64,000 nt of DNA from NCBI RefSeq assembly GCF_014384965.1, contig NZ_JACRSW010000001.1, forward strand, positions 62,001 through 126,000, given 5' to 3'. This stretch comes from Jutongia hominis. Lineage in GTDB: Bacteria > Bacillota > Clostridia > Lachnospirales > Lachnospiraceae. This document shows, piece by piece, positions 8,263-16,565 of this stretch. The position numbers and the translations under genes are program-made. Every line of letters begins with the position of its first letter. Position 1 is the first letter of the stretch. The notes beneath the pieces were generated by a model, which ran no database searches, was not told where the DNA came from, and saw nothing but the letters and a program-made list of their open reading frames with translations.

Positions 8263-10302
8263 TTATAAATATACTTCTCCTGTATATTCCTGTAATTTTT
8301 GCCGCAAACCATCATATTTTTTGCATAAAAGCGATACATCCTGCTGTGTATACGATGCTGCCGCTTCATTTGCCTGCCTTAGTTCGTTTGCATCCTGATA
8401 AATGTCAGCCAGCTTAAAAAAAAGCTCGCCACTTTGACGGATTCCAAACAGATCGCCCGGTCCGCGCAGTTTTAAATCTTCTCTTGCGACATAAAAACCA
8501 TCATTGGATCCTTCAATGATCCGCAAACGCTCCATGGTTTCTTTCGATGCATTTCCTGCCATAAAGATACAATATGACTGCGCACTGCCTCTTCCTACAC
8601 GACCTCTGAGCTGATGAAGCTGTGCAAGTCCGAAACGTTCCGCATTCTCTATCATCATGACTGTGGCATTCGGTACATTGATTCCTACTTCAATAACGGT
8701 CGTTGAAACCAAAATATCAATCTGATGCGCTGCGAAAGATGCCATAATCTCATTCTTTTGTGCCGGCTTTAACTTTCCATGCAAATATTCGATCCGTATC
8801 GATGGCGGCATCATATCTTTTAAGGAATTGGTATAATCTAAGACATTTTCTGCTTCTGTATTCTCACTTTCTTCAACCATCGGGCAGATGATGTAGACCT
8901 GATGACCTTCTCTGACTTCTTTTTCCATAAATCGGTATGCCTGCGGGCGGTAATTTGTACCAACGGCACAATTTTTGATTGGCAGGCGGTTTGCCGGTAA
9001 CACGTCGATCACGGAAACATCAAGATCACCGTATAATATGATCGCAAGTGTTCTTGGTATCGGTGTTGCACTCATGACCAGCATATGAGGATCTTTTCCT
9101 TTCTCAGAGAAAAGCTCCCTTTGCCTTACTCCAAAACGGTGCTGTTCATCGGTTACGATCAAAGCCAGATTGGCATATTCTACCTTCTCCTGTATCAAAG
9201 CATGCGTTCCTACCAGAATATCTACTTCTTGATCGGCTGTCTTCTGATACATTTTCCTCTTTTGCACTGCTGTCATCGAACCGGTCAAAAGCCCGATCCG
9301 AATGCCAAGCGGTTCTAAATATGCACAGAATTCTTCATAATGCTGCTTTGCCAGAACCTCTGTCGGAACCATGATCGCCCCCTGATGACCGCTTTTGGCA
9401 ATTGCAGCAAGTGCAAGCATTGCAATCACAGTCTTACCGGATCCTACATCACCCTGGATCAGACGATTCATGACTTTTCCGCTTTGCATATCCTTCTTGA
9501 TCTCTTCCCATGCTTTTTTCTGGCCGCTTGTCAGTTCATAAGGAAGTATCTCTAATAATGCATTATCATATACATCTCCATCGACCGGATACGAAGACGG
9601 TTTGCTATGCTTTAATTCTTTCATTCGATGAAGGGCTAAAGAAAACAAGAAGAACTCTTCAAATACCAGACGTTTTCTTGCTATGATATATTCCTTTTTA
9701 CTGTCCGGAAAATGAATCGTCTGTATTGCTTTTTTATGCAGGATCAATTCGTATTTTTTTCGAATCTCTGCCGGTAAAAACTCCGATTCCCATTCAACTC
9801 CTTTTAAAGCTGCTGTGACGGCTTTTGTCACGGCATGATTCGTCAGACCGGCTGTCAAAGGATAGACCGGCATCATTTTTCCGAGCTGTCTGCTATACTC
9901 TTCTCTTGTCAGGATCTTTGGCTGTGTCATTTGCAACATGCCGTTTTTCAATACGATCCTGCCTCTTAAAATATAATGCATTCCCATTTTTAAGGAACGC
10001 ATCAAAAATGGCATATTAAACCAGCTTACACGGATCTGAGCCGTAGTATCTTTGATCTGGCAGGAAAGGATCTTTAAGTTTCGGACATTTGCCATATGAG
10101 GCTTTGTCACAAAGCTGCCCTCAATGATAACGACTTCGCCTTCCTTTACTGATTGGATTGGCTGTATGGGTGTAAAAATATCATATTCTCTCGGGAAAAA
10201 GTTAAGAAGCTCTCCCACCGTCGATATTCCCAACTTGTAAAAGAGCTTCTCACTTTTTTCGCCAATTCCTTTGATGGTACGAATACTATCTGTTGGCTTC
10301 AT
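8263..10302 (-). CDS. recG: ATP-dependent DNA helicase RecG
   Basis: This 679-aa superfamily 2 helicase remodels stalled forks and Holliday junctions. The N-terminal wedge/OB domain (about 1-200) includes IEGSFVTKPHMANVRN. Motif I QGDVGSGKT lies at about 285-297, the DEQH box TDEQHRFGVRQ at about 385, motif III MSATPIPRTLA follows, and the C-terminal lobe carries STTVIEVGINVPNAT and QLRGRVGRG. Length is standard for the family. Start at 10302. It follows fakA, as in Bacillus and most Clostridia, but is separated from rsmD by the bsh and AAA ATPase genes. Confidence 0.97.
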   Translation of the reverse strand: MKPTDSIRTIKGIGEKSEKLFYKLGISTVGELLNFFPREYDIFTPIQPIQSVKEGEVVIIEGSFVTKPHMANVRNLKILSCQIKDTTAQIRVSWFNMPFLMRSLKMGMHYILRGRIVLKNGMLQMTQPKILTREEYSRQLGKMMPVYPLTAGLTNHAVTKAVTAALKGVEWESEFLPAEIRKKYELILHKKAIQTIHFPDSKKEYIIARKRLVFEEFFLFSLALHRMKELKHSKPSSYPVDGDVYDNALLEILPYELTSGQKKAWEEIKKDMQSGKVMNRLIQGDVGSGKTVIAMLALAAIAKSGHQGAIMVPTEVLAKQHYEEFCAYLEPLGIRIGLLTGSMTAVQKRKMYQKTADQEVDILVGTHALIQEKVEYANLALIVTDEQHRFGVRQRELFSEKGKDPHMLVMSATPIPRTLAIILYGDLDVSVIDVLPANRLPIKNCAVGTNYRPQAYRFMEKEVREGHQVYIICPMVEESENTEAENVLDYTNSLKDMMPPSIRIEYLHGKLKPAQKNEIMASFAAHQIDILVSTTVIEVGINVPNATVMMIENAERFGLAQLHQLRGRVGRGSAQSYCIFMAGNASKETMERLRIIEGSNDGFYVAREDLKLRGPGDLFGIRQSGELFFKLADIYQDANELRQANEAAASYTQQDVSLLCKKYDGLRQKLQEYTGEVYL

Positions 10303-10417
10303 TTATTTCCTCCATCCCTCCTGTAAGGAGTTCTGTTTCTGTCTGTTTCTGTATAGACAAGAGCTAAAAGATATTCCTTTTGTAACAGACATTTTCTAAA
10401 ACCTGTCATCCCCTGCT

Positions 10418-12067
10418 CTATTCTACAGAGATGAAATACGAATAGATTGGCTGTCCGCCATATTGTACTTCTACTTCCACATCTTCATGTGCTGCGATGA
10501 TCTCATCTGCTAATTTGTCTGCATCTTCCTGTGTCGTATCAGCACCAAAGTATAGGCTGATCAACTCGGAATCTTCATCCATCATCGATTCGATCAATTC
10601 TCTTGCAGCACCTTCTACAGTCTCACTGACTGACACGATCGTCTTATCGGTAAGTCCCATGAAGTTGCCCTGCTTGATCTCTTTACCATCCATAACGGTA
10701 TCACGGACTGCATAAGTCACCTGACCGGAACGGATCTGTAACATTTCTGATTCCATGTTGGCTTTGTTCTCTTCATTAGACTGACCACCCATATAATTGA
10801 TCATAGCTGCAATTCCCTGCGGGATATTCTTAGACTCGATTACAATGATCTCTTTGTCTTCTGTCAGATCACGTGCCTGATTAGCAGCAAGAATGATATT
10901 CCCATTGTTCGGAAGAATAAAGACCGTATCTGCATTGACTTTTGCAATCGCATCAAGCATATCTTCGGTACTTGGATTCATCGTCTGTCCACCTTCAATG
11001 ATATGGTCTACACCAAGATCCTTAAAGATCTCACTTAAACCTTCTCCTGCTGAAACAGCAATAAAACCAACTTCTTTATGAGGCATTTCTTCTTCCTGCT
11101 TTGCCTGCTTCTCGGCATCACGGATCACTTTTTCCTGATGTTCTTCACGCATGTTGTCAATCTTCATGCTGGTAAGAGAACCATATGTCAAAGCCTTCTG
11201 AATAGCTAAACCGGGATCGTTTGTATGCACATGTACTTTGACAATATCATCATCTGCAACGACGACGACACAGTCACCGATCTTTTGTAAATATTCTTTT
11301 AATTGTGCTTCTACAACATTTTCATTACGCTCTAACATAATGATAAATTCTGTGCAATATCCGAATTTGATATCAGCTTCGCCTGCTGTACTTGCTTTTA
11401 CAACCGTGGAATTGTTTCCGACTTTGATCGTAAAATCAGCAGTCCGACCATTCAATGCATCGATCGCACCACGTAAGAAAGTCATCAATCCCTCTCCGCC
11501 GGAATCAACAACACCTGCCTGCTTTAATACCGGCAATAACTCCGGTGTATTCAAAAGAGCTTCTTCCATACTCTGTGATACTTCATCGCAAAATGTCAGA
11601 AGATCCGTCATCTCACCATCCACAAGAATCTCCTGTGCTTTTGCAGCACCGGCACTTGCAACTGTTAAGATTGTTCCTTCTTTTGGTTTCATAACCGCTT
11701 TGTAAGCTGTCTCAGCCGCATGATTTACTGCATTTCCCATAATGGTAATGTCTAATTCATCATTGCCTTTGATCGATTTGACAAAACCTCGAAAGATCTG
11801 AGAAAGGATAACACCGGAGTTTCCTCTTGCACCACGTAAAGAACCGCTAGAGATTGCTTTTCCAAGTTCATCCATCGTCGGATTTTTCAACATACTGACT
11901 TCTTTTGCTGCTGACATGATCGTCATTGTCATATTTGTTCCCGTATCTCCATCCGGTACAGGAAACACATTTAATTCATTGATGTATTCTTTCTTCGCTT
12001 CGAGGGCTTTTGCACCTGCCAGAAACATTTTTTGAACCATCCCTGCATCAATTTTATTAATACTCAC
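10418..12067 (-). CDS. fakA: Fatty acid kinase FakA / DAK2 domain protein (YloV)
   Basis: FakA phosphorylates fatty acids presented by FakB (DegV-fold) proteins, feeding exogenous fatty acids into phospholipid synthesis. The DhaL/DAK2 ATP-binding domain occupies about 1-200, with NVFPVPDGDTGTNM and GARGNSGVILSQI. The middle and C-terminal parts (VHVHTNDPG; VSAGEGL; FILPNNGNIILAA) match the DAK1-like region of YloV. The true start is probably the GTG at 12067, with GAGGAGG seven nt upstream; an in-frame TTG at 12085 would start inside that ribosome binding site. It follows yloU by about 30 nt, the usual pair. The 549-aa length is normal. Confidence 0.93.
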   Translation of the reverse strand: MSINKIDAGMVQKMFLAGAKALEAKKEYINELNVFPVPDGDTGTNMTMTIMSAAKEVSMLKNPTMDELGKAISSGSLRGARGNSGVILSQIFRGFVKSIKGNDELDITIMGNAVNHAAETAYKAVMKPKEGTILTVASAGAAKAQEILVDGEMTDLLTFCDEVSQSMEEALLNTPELLPVLKQAGVVDSGGEGLMTFLRGAIDALNGRTADFTIKVGNNSTVVKASTAGEADIKFGYCTEFIIMLERNENVVEAQLKEYLQKIGDCVVVVADDDIVKVHVHTNDPGLAIQKALTYGSLTSMKIDNMREEHQEKVIRDAEKQAKQEEEMPHKEVGFIAVSAGEGLSEIFKDLGVDHIIEGGQTMNPSTEDMLDAIAKVNADTVFILPNNGNIILAANQARDLTEDKEIIVIESKNIPQGIAAMINYMGGQSNEENKANMESEMLQIRSGQVTYAVRDTVMDGKEIKQGNFMGLTDKTIVSVSETVEGAARELIESMMDEDSELISLYFGADTTQEDADKLADEIIAAHEDVEVEVQYGGQPIYSYFISVE

Positions 12068-12100
12068 TTCTGCTCCTCCTCGCAATTAGGAAACTTGTTA

Positions 12101-12463
12101 CTAATCTTCATCCACAATACGGACACCATCTACGATCACGTTAATCTTCTCGACTTTGAGTCCCGTGAATTCTTCTATTTTATATCTGACGCTTTCTAAT
12201 ACATTCTGTGCGACTGCACGAATGCTGACACCATATGCTACAATGACATGAAGCTCAATGCTGACACCATCCTCACTGACCACTACATTCACACCACGTC
12301 CGGCACTTTCTTTTTTCAAAAGCTTTGTTACGCCATCCTTCATATTTACCGCAGCCATTCCTACGATGCCGATGCAATCTGTAGTGGCTGTACCGGCATA
12401 TTTTGCCAGAACATCACGATCAATGACAATTTCTCCCATATCGGTATTCATTTTGCCCTTCAT
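12101..12463 (-). CDS. yloU: Asp23/Gls24 family envelope stress response protein (YloU)
   Basis: This 120-aa member of the Asp23/Gls24 family shows GEIVIDRDVLAKYAG at the N-terminus and the core VSIELHVIVAYGVSI, ending in VRIVDED. YloU-type proteins are usually encoded beside fakA and probably help organise the membrane-associated fatty-acid kinase system; Asp23 of Staphylococcus aureus sits at the membrane. The ATG at 12463 has AGGAGG nine bases upstream. A promoter is seen at 12525-12553. Confidence 0.9.
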   Translation of the reverse strand: MKGKMNTDMGEIVIDRDVLAKYAGTATTDCIGIVGMAAVNMKDGVTKLLKKESAGRGVNVVVSEDGVSIELHVIVAYGVSIRAVAQNVLESVRYKIEEFTGLKVEKINVIVDGVRIVDED

Positions 12464-12524
12464 ATGCCTTCCTCCTTTTTATTCTAAATTTGTATCAATA
12501 TTTTTACAAAAACACATATACTAT

Positions 12525-12553
12525 AGTATAACTTATCATAAGATGCAAAGCAA
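12525..12553 (-). promoter_or_regulatory. Sigma-A type promoter for yloU-fakA
   Basis: On the minus strand TTGCTT (12548-12553), a 17-nt spacer and TATACT (12525-12530), about 60 nt before the yloU start. Confidence 0.6.
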
Positions 12554-12626
12554 CCTTTTCCTTCTCAAATCCACTATTTACATTCCTTTGTCACAAACCG
12601 TTGTCCGAAACAGAAATGAGGATCTT

Positions 12627-12764
12627 ATGAAACGAATGCTTGGCTTTATTATTTTTTGGATTGCCATTGGCATGACAATCATGTTTTTTATGACCAACAA
12701 TCTGCTTGCAATGATCATTATTATAACCTGTCTGATCTTAGGTTATAATCTTTTTTGCTGTTGA
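12627..12764 (+). CDS. Small integral membrane protein (45 aa)
   Basis: A 45-residue protein, starting MKRMLGFIIFWIAIGM and ending LGYNLFCC, is encoded on the plus strand between yloU and rpmB. It is almost entirely two hydrophobic segments (about 4-22 and 26-42) with a basic N-terminus, so the N-terminus is likely cytoplasmic. GAGG sits about seven nt before the ATG. From memory, similar small membrane proteins of unknown function occur in other Clostridia, but I cannot confirm this. It opposes all neighbouring genes, so it must have its own promoter, which I could not place with confidence. Confidence 0.65.
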   Translation: MKRMLGFIIFWIAIGMTIMFFMTNNLLAMIIIITCLILGYNLFCC

Positions 12765-12851
12765 TTCTGCCATGATCTGATACATCAAAAAATTCAAAGA
12801 CAGACTTTGCACGCCACTATGACTACGATATGAGTATTTTTTCTATACAGC

Positions 12852-12880
12852 AAAAAAGGAACCGGATAAATCCGATTCCC
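12852..12880 (-). terminator. Intrinsic terminator after rpmB
   Basis: The stem GGAA-C-CGGAT pairs with ATCCG-A-TTCC around an AA loop. On the minus strand six T follow. A CTTTT run on the other side could let it also stop plus-strand transcription from the 45-aa gene. Confidence 0.85.
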
Positions 12881-12904
12881 CTTTTATCATTACCAGATAA
12901 GCGC

Positions 12905-13090
12905 TTACGCACGCTCTACTGCTCCAGAACGTAAACATCCTGTACATACTGGCATTTTCTTAGCTCCACCATTCACTAAAACCTTAACTTTCTTAATGTT
13001 TGGTTTCCACATTTTGTTACTTCTTCTATGTGAATGACTCACATTGTTACCAAAGTGAACACTCTTTCCACATACTGCACATTTTGCCAT
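12905..13090 (-). CDS. rpmB: 50S ribosomal protein L28
   Basis: This 61-aa protein begins MAKCAVCGKSVHFGNNVSHS and has the two cysteine pairs CAVC and CTGC, marking the zinc-binding (C+) form of L28. The ATG at 13090 follows AGGAGGTG at good spacing; an upstream in-frame start at 13108 would sit within that site. It is monocistronic, with its own promoter (13169-13197) and terminator (12852-12880). Confidence 0.97.
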   Translation of the reverse strand: MAKCAVCGKSVHFGNNVSHSHRRSNKMWKPNIKKVKVLVNGGAKKMPVCTGCLRSGAVERA

Positions 13091-13168
13091 CGTAAGCACC
13101 TCCTTCATTATATTTCCAACCTGATTTTATCTAAGAATTTGAATCAGTTTCATTAGCACAACATGAAC

Positions 13169-13197
13169 ATTCTACCAAAAATCAACAAGAAATGCAA
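13169..13197 (-). promoter_or_regulatory. Sigma-A type promoter for rpmB
   Basis: Minus strand TTGCAT (13192-13197), 17-nt spacer, TAGAAT (13169-13174), about 80 nt before the rpmB start. Confidence 0.7.
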
Positions 13198-13226
13198 GAA
13201 GAAATTTATTTTTTTGCGAATTATTT

Positions 13227-13610
13227 TTATGATTCTTTTGGGTCTTCCTCTTTCGTGACTTCTTTTTTGTCTTTGCCGTCAGAAAACTTATTCACCAAAT
13301 CCGGAACCAGATCCAATACTTTCGTCAAACCATCCTGATTCTTTACATTGACAAGCTTTGTCTGTCCATCCTTAATCACAAGGATCGCACTTGGCTGGAT
13401 TCTTCCACCCATGCCGCCTGCACCATTATCTTTCTTGTTTGTTTCTGAAAATGCACCTGCTCCCAGTCCAAAACTAACATCTACCAAAGGAAGGATGATC
13501 GTTCCATCATCAAACTTTACTGCATCCCCCACAACGGTCTTACTGGTAATAAACCCCTCCATTCCTTTAAACAGAGATTCTACCGTTCCTTTAAAATTAT
13601 TTTCACCCAT
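13227..13610 (-). CDS. ytfJ: GerW family sporulation protein (YtfJ)
   Basis: This 127-aa protein is of the GerW/YtfJ family, with the typical TVVGDAVKFDDGTIILPLVDVSFGLG core and GGRIQPSAILVI. In Bacillus subtilis YtfJ is a forespore protein affecting germination. Its ATG directly abuts the stop of the DUF2953 gene (TAAATG), and the same ytfI-ytfJ pairing is known from Bacillus, supporting translational coupling. The tail is lysine- and glutamate-rich and short. Confidence 0.92.
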   Translation of the reverse strand: MGENNFKGTVESLFKGMEGFITSKTVVGDAVKFDDGTIILPLVDVSFGLGAGAFSETNKKDNGAGGMGGRIQPSAILVIKDGQTKLVNVKNQDGLTKVLDLVPDLVNKFSDGKDKKEVTKEEDPKES

Positions 13611-14579
13611 TTAAAATGCCTCCTTCCATCGGCTGGTATCTTTTCTAAATTGTTTCCATTCTTTACTCATAAAGATATTGATCAAAATGACAAGTACCGT
13701 AAAAACAGAAATATGTCCTTTCATTCTGATCCATCCTTCTAACCTTGTCTGTTCAAAATCGGGTATGATCGTAACGGACGATCCATAACATACATAAAAT
13801 ATAGCAAGTACGGCTAATATCTCACCTGTTGTATCAGGCTGTCCCGTTCCAAAGCATACCTTTGCTTCAAATTTCTTTGGCTTACATTTTCTCCATAAAT
13901 GTAACACATTATCCTTTAGGATGCAAACAAACGCCTGCGTATTGTCATCTTGCCACAATACTTTTAACCATTCAGCCTGCCGGATGCGTTTTCGTATCAG
14001 TGTGATTACATTTTTTATCGTTTGAATCCACTTTTTTATTCTTTCTATCAACGAAATCTTTCTTTTCTTTTTTTTGCCGGTTTCTTCTGACTCTTTTTGC
14101 TCAGACGTTTCTGATTCTTTGGAAATCTTCTGATCTGTCCGATCAGAAATCTGAGCAATAGTAAGATCCTCTTTTGATTCTGTCTGTCTTTGTATTTCCC
14201 CTGAACGCTCTTTTTCCTGTAAAGATTCTTTGGGCTGCTTTATTTTTTTCGCTTTTTTTTCCTGACGTTTTCTTTTCTTCGCCTTTTGGGCTGCTTTTTT
14301 ATCTGTTCTCTTTTTTAATAGTGCAATAATATCAATCCCCAGTATCCGTAATGAAATATTCCATTCTTCTTCATATCGTATCTGCGCATGCACCAAATGT
14401 AACAGCCAGCTTGCTTTTCCTTGTAAAACCTTTTCTTCTCCATAATTTCCATAGAAACAATAACGTACCGGAACCCACAGGATACAGCCTGCTAACACAA
14501 GCACAAAGAGAAATAAAAAAAGAAGAAAGAGCAGAATTTTGACGATCACAGATCCTAAGACGGATAGAATTGTTCCCAT
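13611..14579 (-). CDS. DUF2953 domain protein (YtfI-like), probable sporulation-linked membrane protein
   Basis: This 322-aa protein has an N-terminal hydrophobic segment (about 4-34, VIVKILLFLLFLFLFVLVLAG), a highly charged Lys/Glu/Gln middle (about 95-180), and a C-terminal DUF2953 part containing KVCFGTGQPDTTGEILA. DUF2953 proteins are usually encoded next to ytfJ and belong to the sporulation gene set, but their molecular role is unknown. The start follows GGAGAGGAGG. Copy 2 of the hairpin element ends 22 nt before this ATG. Confidence 0.82.
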   Translation of the reverse strand: MGTILSVLGSVIVKILLFLLFLFLFVLVLAGCILWVPVRYCFYGNYGEEKVLQGKASWLLHLVHAQIRYEEEWNISLRILGIDIIALLKKRTDKKAAQKAKKRKRQEKKAKKIKQPKESLQEKERSGEIQRQTESKEDLTIAQISDRTDQKISKESETSEQKESEETGKKKKRKISLIERIKKWIQTIKNVITLIRKRIRQAEWLKVLWQDDNTQAFVCILKDNVLHLWRKCKPKKFEAKVCFGTGQPDTTGEILAVLAIFYVCYGSSVTIIPDFEQTRLEGWIRMKGHISVFTVLVILINIFMSKEWKQFRKDTSRWKEAF

Positions 14580-14601
14580 TTTGCTCCTCCTCTCCCTTAT
14601 T

Positions 14602-14675
14602 ATGTACTCTCGGTATCTTTTTAAAACGAATCCATTCGGCTGGATTTTTTCATTCTGAAGATTCCGAAAATACGT
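14602..14675 (-). repeat. Hairpin element copy 2 (long form)
   Basis: The outer arms ATGTACTCTCGG and CCGAAAATACGT pair with three G-U type differences, and TATCTT / GAAGAT extend them. The interior holds a smaller CGAAT/ATTCG hairpin and an A/T-rich part with TTTTTCATTCTGAAG, shared with copy 3. The element nearly fills the gap between the stop codon at 14679 and the DUF2953 gene, ending 22 nt before that gene's ATG. Confidence 0.8.
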
Positions 14676-14678
14676 TAT

Positions 14679-15014
14679 TTATGATTCATTGTTACCCAAA
14701 TTAAAAAAATCCTTCACACAGGCTGCATTAAACGTACCATATTTTGCAATGATATCGGTAGCCATCTTTTGCAAAATTTCTTCTACACCCTCCTGATCGG
14801 CTGCCAGTCCGACGATATGTATCTTACGTTTTCTATAATATTGAAACCAGAATTCTCTTGAAGAATAAATATCAAGGCAATTCTGCTCATTGATCGGAAG
14901 AGTGATGCAATAGCATTTCTTTACAAGTTTTCGTCTTTCCAGACGACGACGAAACTTTTTAGGCTCTTCTTTTACTTTTTCGTCCATATAAAGAGCCGGA
15001 TTCCATATAAACAT
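14679..15014 (-). CDS. Hypothetical protein (111 aa)
   Basis: I do not recognise this protein. It starts MFIWNPALYMDEK, has a strongly basic segment KFRRRLERRKLVKK (about 19-32), then a mixed alpha/beta part with CYCITLPINEQNCLDIYS and a C-terminus KDFFNLGNNES. The ATG at 15014 has a G-rich GGGGGGAG site close upstream. Longer in-frame starts at 15062 and 15071 overlap the preceding gene and lack a ribosome binding site. It is soluble and probably cotranscribed with the 483-aa gene upstream. Confidence 0.65.
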   Translation of the reverse strand: MFIWNPALYMDEKVKEEPKKFRRRLERRKLVKKCYCITLPINEQNCLDIYSSREFWFQYYRKRKIHIVGLAADQEGVEEILQKMATDIIAKYGTFNAACVKDFFNLGNNES

Positions 15015-15054
15015 CCTCTCCCCCCTTATATTCTGATTGCAAAACCTGCTGTTA

Positions 15055-16506
15055 TCATTCATCAATAACATCTGATAAGATCTGCTTTACGGCATATTTT
15101 TCTGCTTCATCACTACATTGTTCCAAAGAATTTGTCACATAGTCGGCAACTTCCTGTGAACTTTGGAAGAATACGGGCATTTTTTCCAACGTATTCGCCA
15201 TGATCGCACGACGCAGCATGCGGCTCTTTCCTTTAAACGCTTCTTTACATTCTAAGATCAAAGCTGCTGTTTCGTTTTCAATCCTTTCTTCTGTTACCTT
15301 TTCTTCATCTAATGCTTCGTTTAAATCCGCAAAGGTACTGTTCGAATTCAATAAAAACATTTTTTTCAACGTCCTGAAGTCATCTGTTAATCCAAGACGT
15401 TCAATATCTTCTTTCCTGCTTTCGATCAGCTCTTCTAAAACAGCTCCTGCTGTGTTGGTACTTTCGTAATAGTTTTCCTGCTTTCCTTCTACGGCAGGAA
15501 GTTTTTCACCAAGCCAGCTTAATTTATCTTCGGATGTCTGAAGAATATTTCCCTCTTCTACCATGTCCCATACGCTGCTGTCATCACTATTACAAAACAG
15601 TGCATTGATACCTCGGATCACGAGATCTGTTTCTTCTATTGCTGTTTCATTTTTGGTATATTTGTGTGCTGCACAGATCATATACATTTCATTGATCAAA
15701 GAACCTAACTCCATATACAGATCCGATATATCGTTTAACTTAGACGCATTAACACGAAGCTTCTCTGCATAGATACGATAGGTTGCTTCATCCATATTAT
15801 CATAATCTAACTGCTCAAACTCTTCTAAGACCGGAACAAATTCCGTGAAACATTCGTTCATATGTTCGTTCCGGTATAACATTGCATTTGTACGGAACAT
15901 ATAAAGAAATCCGTCTAAAGAACTCTTATCCGCATCTTTATACAAAGAAAGGCTTTCTTTGATCAGATCAAAATATCTGCTTCTTGTCATCCGCATCGGA
16001 AGCTGACCGACCGCAAAACGGATATTATCACTGATCACGGCATTATCCCTGCTTCCAAAAATAAATTGCAACAGATCCTGTGCAAAGACACCGTCCGAAG
16101 GCATTGTTTCCATATCATCAAAACGATACTGGATACGATTCAGTACATATTCATAGACAACAAAACGATCGACATATGCTGTCAGCACATCCATTCTGTC
16201 AATGACTTCACGACGCAGGTCTAATAAATCCTGTGCCATTTTTTCTACCTCTGACATTGCCGGTTCTTTTTCAAAATATTGTTCAACGATTCCATGCAAT
16301 GCATCCGCTGTCTCTTTGGCAGATTCCACATAAGGATTGAGTCCCTCTGAGATCATTTCATAGAACATATAATATTCCATCATCATTCTGATCCTGCTAA
16401 GGCTGTCCTGCGCAATCATATACTGTTTTGCATATTCCGGCAAAAGAACATCAATCTCTTCGCCTCTTTCGAGTTCCCGTACACATTTTCTGATCTTACT
16501 GCTCAT
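15055..16506 (-). CDS. Hypothetical helical protein (483 aa)
   Basis: This acidic, almost entirely helical soluble protein has no signal peptide or membrane segment. Recognisable stretches are RMMMEYYMFYEMISEGLNPYV-like helices near residue 40-60 and repeated Glu/Asp-rich helices to the C-terminus. I cannot assign a family. An AGGAA site precedes the ATG. The stop lies 40 nt before the next gene's start, so both likely form one unit of unknown function downstream of the PMT gene. Confidence 0.75.
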   Translation of the reverse strand: MSSKIRKCVRELERGEEIDVLLPEYAKQYMIAQDSLSRIRMMMEYYMFYEMISEGLNPYVESAKETADALHGIVEQYFEKEPAMSEVEKMAQDLLDLRREVIDRMDVLTAYVDRFVVYEYVLNRIQYRFDDMETMPSDGVFAQDLLQFIFGSRDNAVISDNIRFAVGQLPMRMTRSRYFDLIKESLSLYKDADKSSLDGFLYMFRTNAMLYRNEHMNECFTEFVPVLEEFEQLDYDNMDEATYRIYAEKLRVNASKLNDISDLYMELGSLINEMYMICAAHKYTKNETAIEETDLVIRGINALFCNSDDSSVWDMVEEGNILQTSEDKLSWLGEKLPAVEGKQENYYESTNTAGAVLEELIESRKEDIERLGLTDDFRTLKKMFLLNSNSTFADLNEALDEEKVTEERIENETAALILECKEAFKGKSRMLRRAIMANTLEKMPVFFQSSQEVADYVTNSLEQCSDEAEKYAVKQILSDVIDE

Positions 16507-16565
16507 TTGTTTGATTCCTTTCCTATCTTATAGGCTCTTTATTCTGTATATCTGTATACTATTTT

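Noticed and set aside
8127..8369. 80-aa frame across the bsh-recG gap
   Set aside because: It overlaps the ends of two well-supported genes, is very rich in Tyr/Arg without domain pattern, and covers the bsh promoter region.
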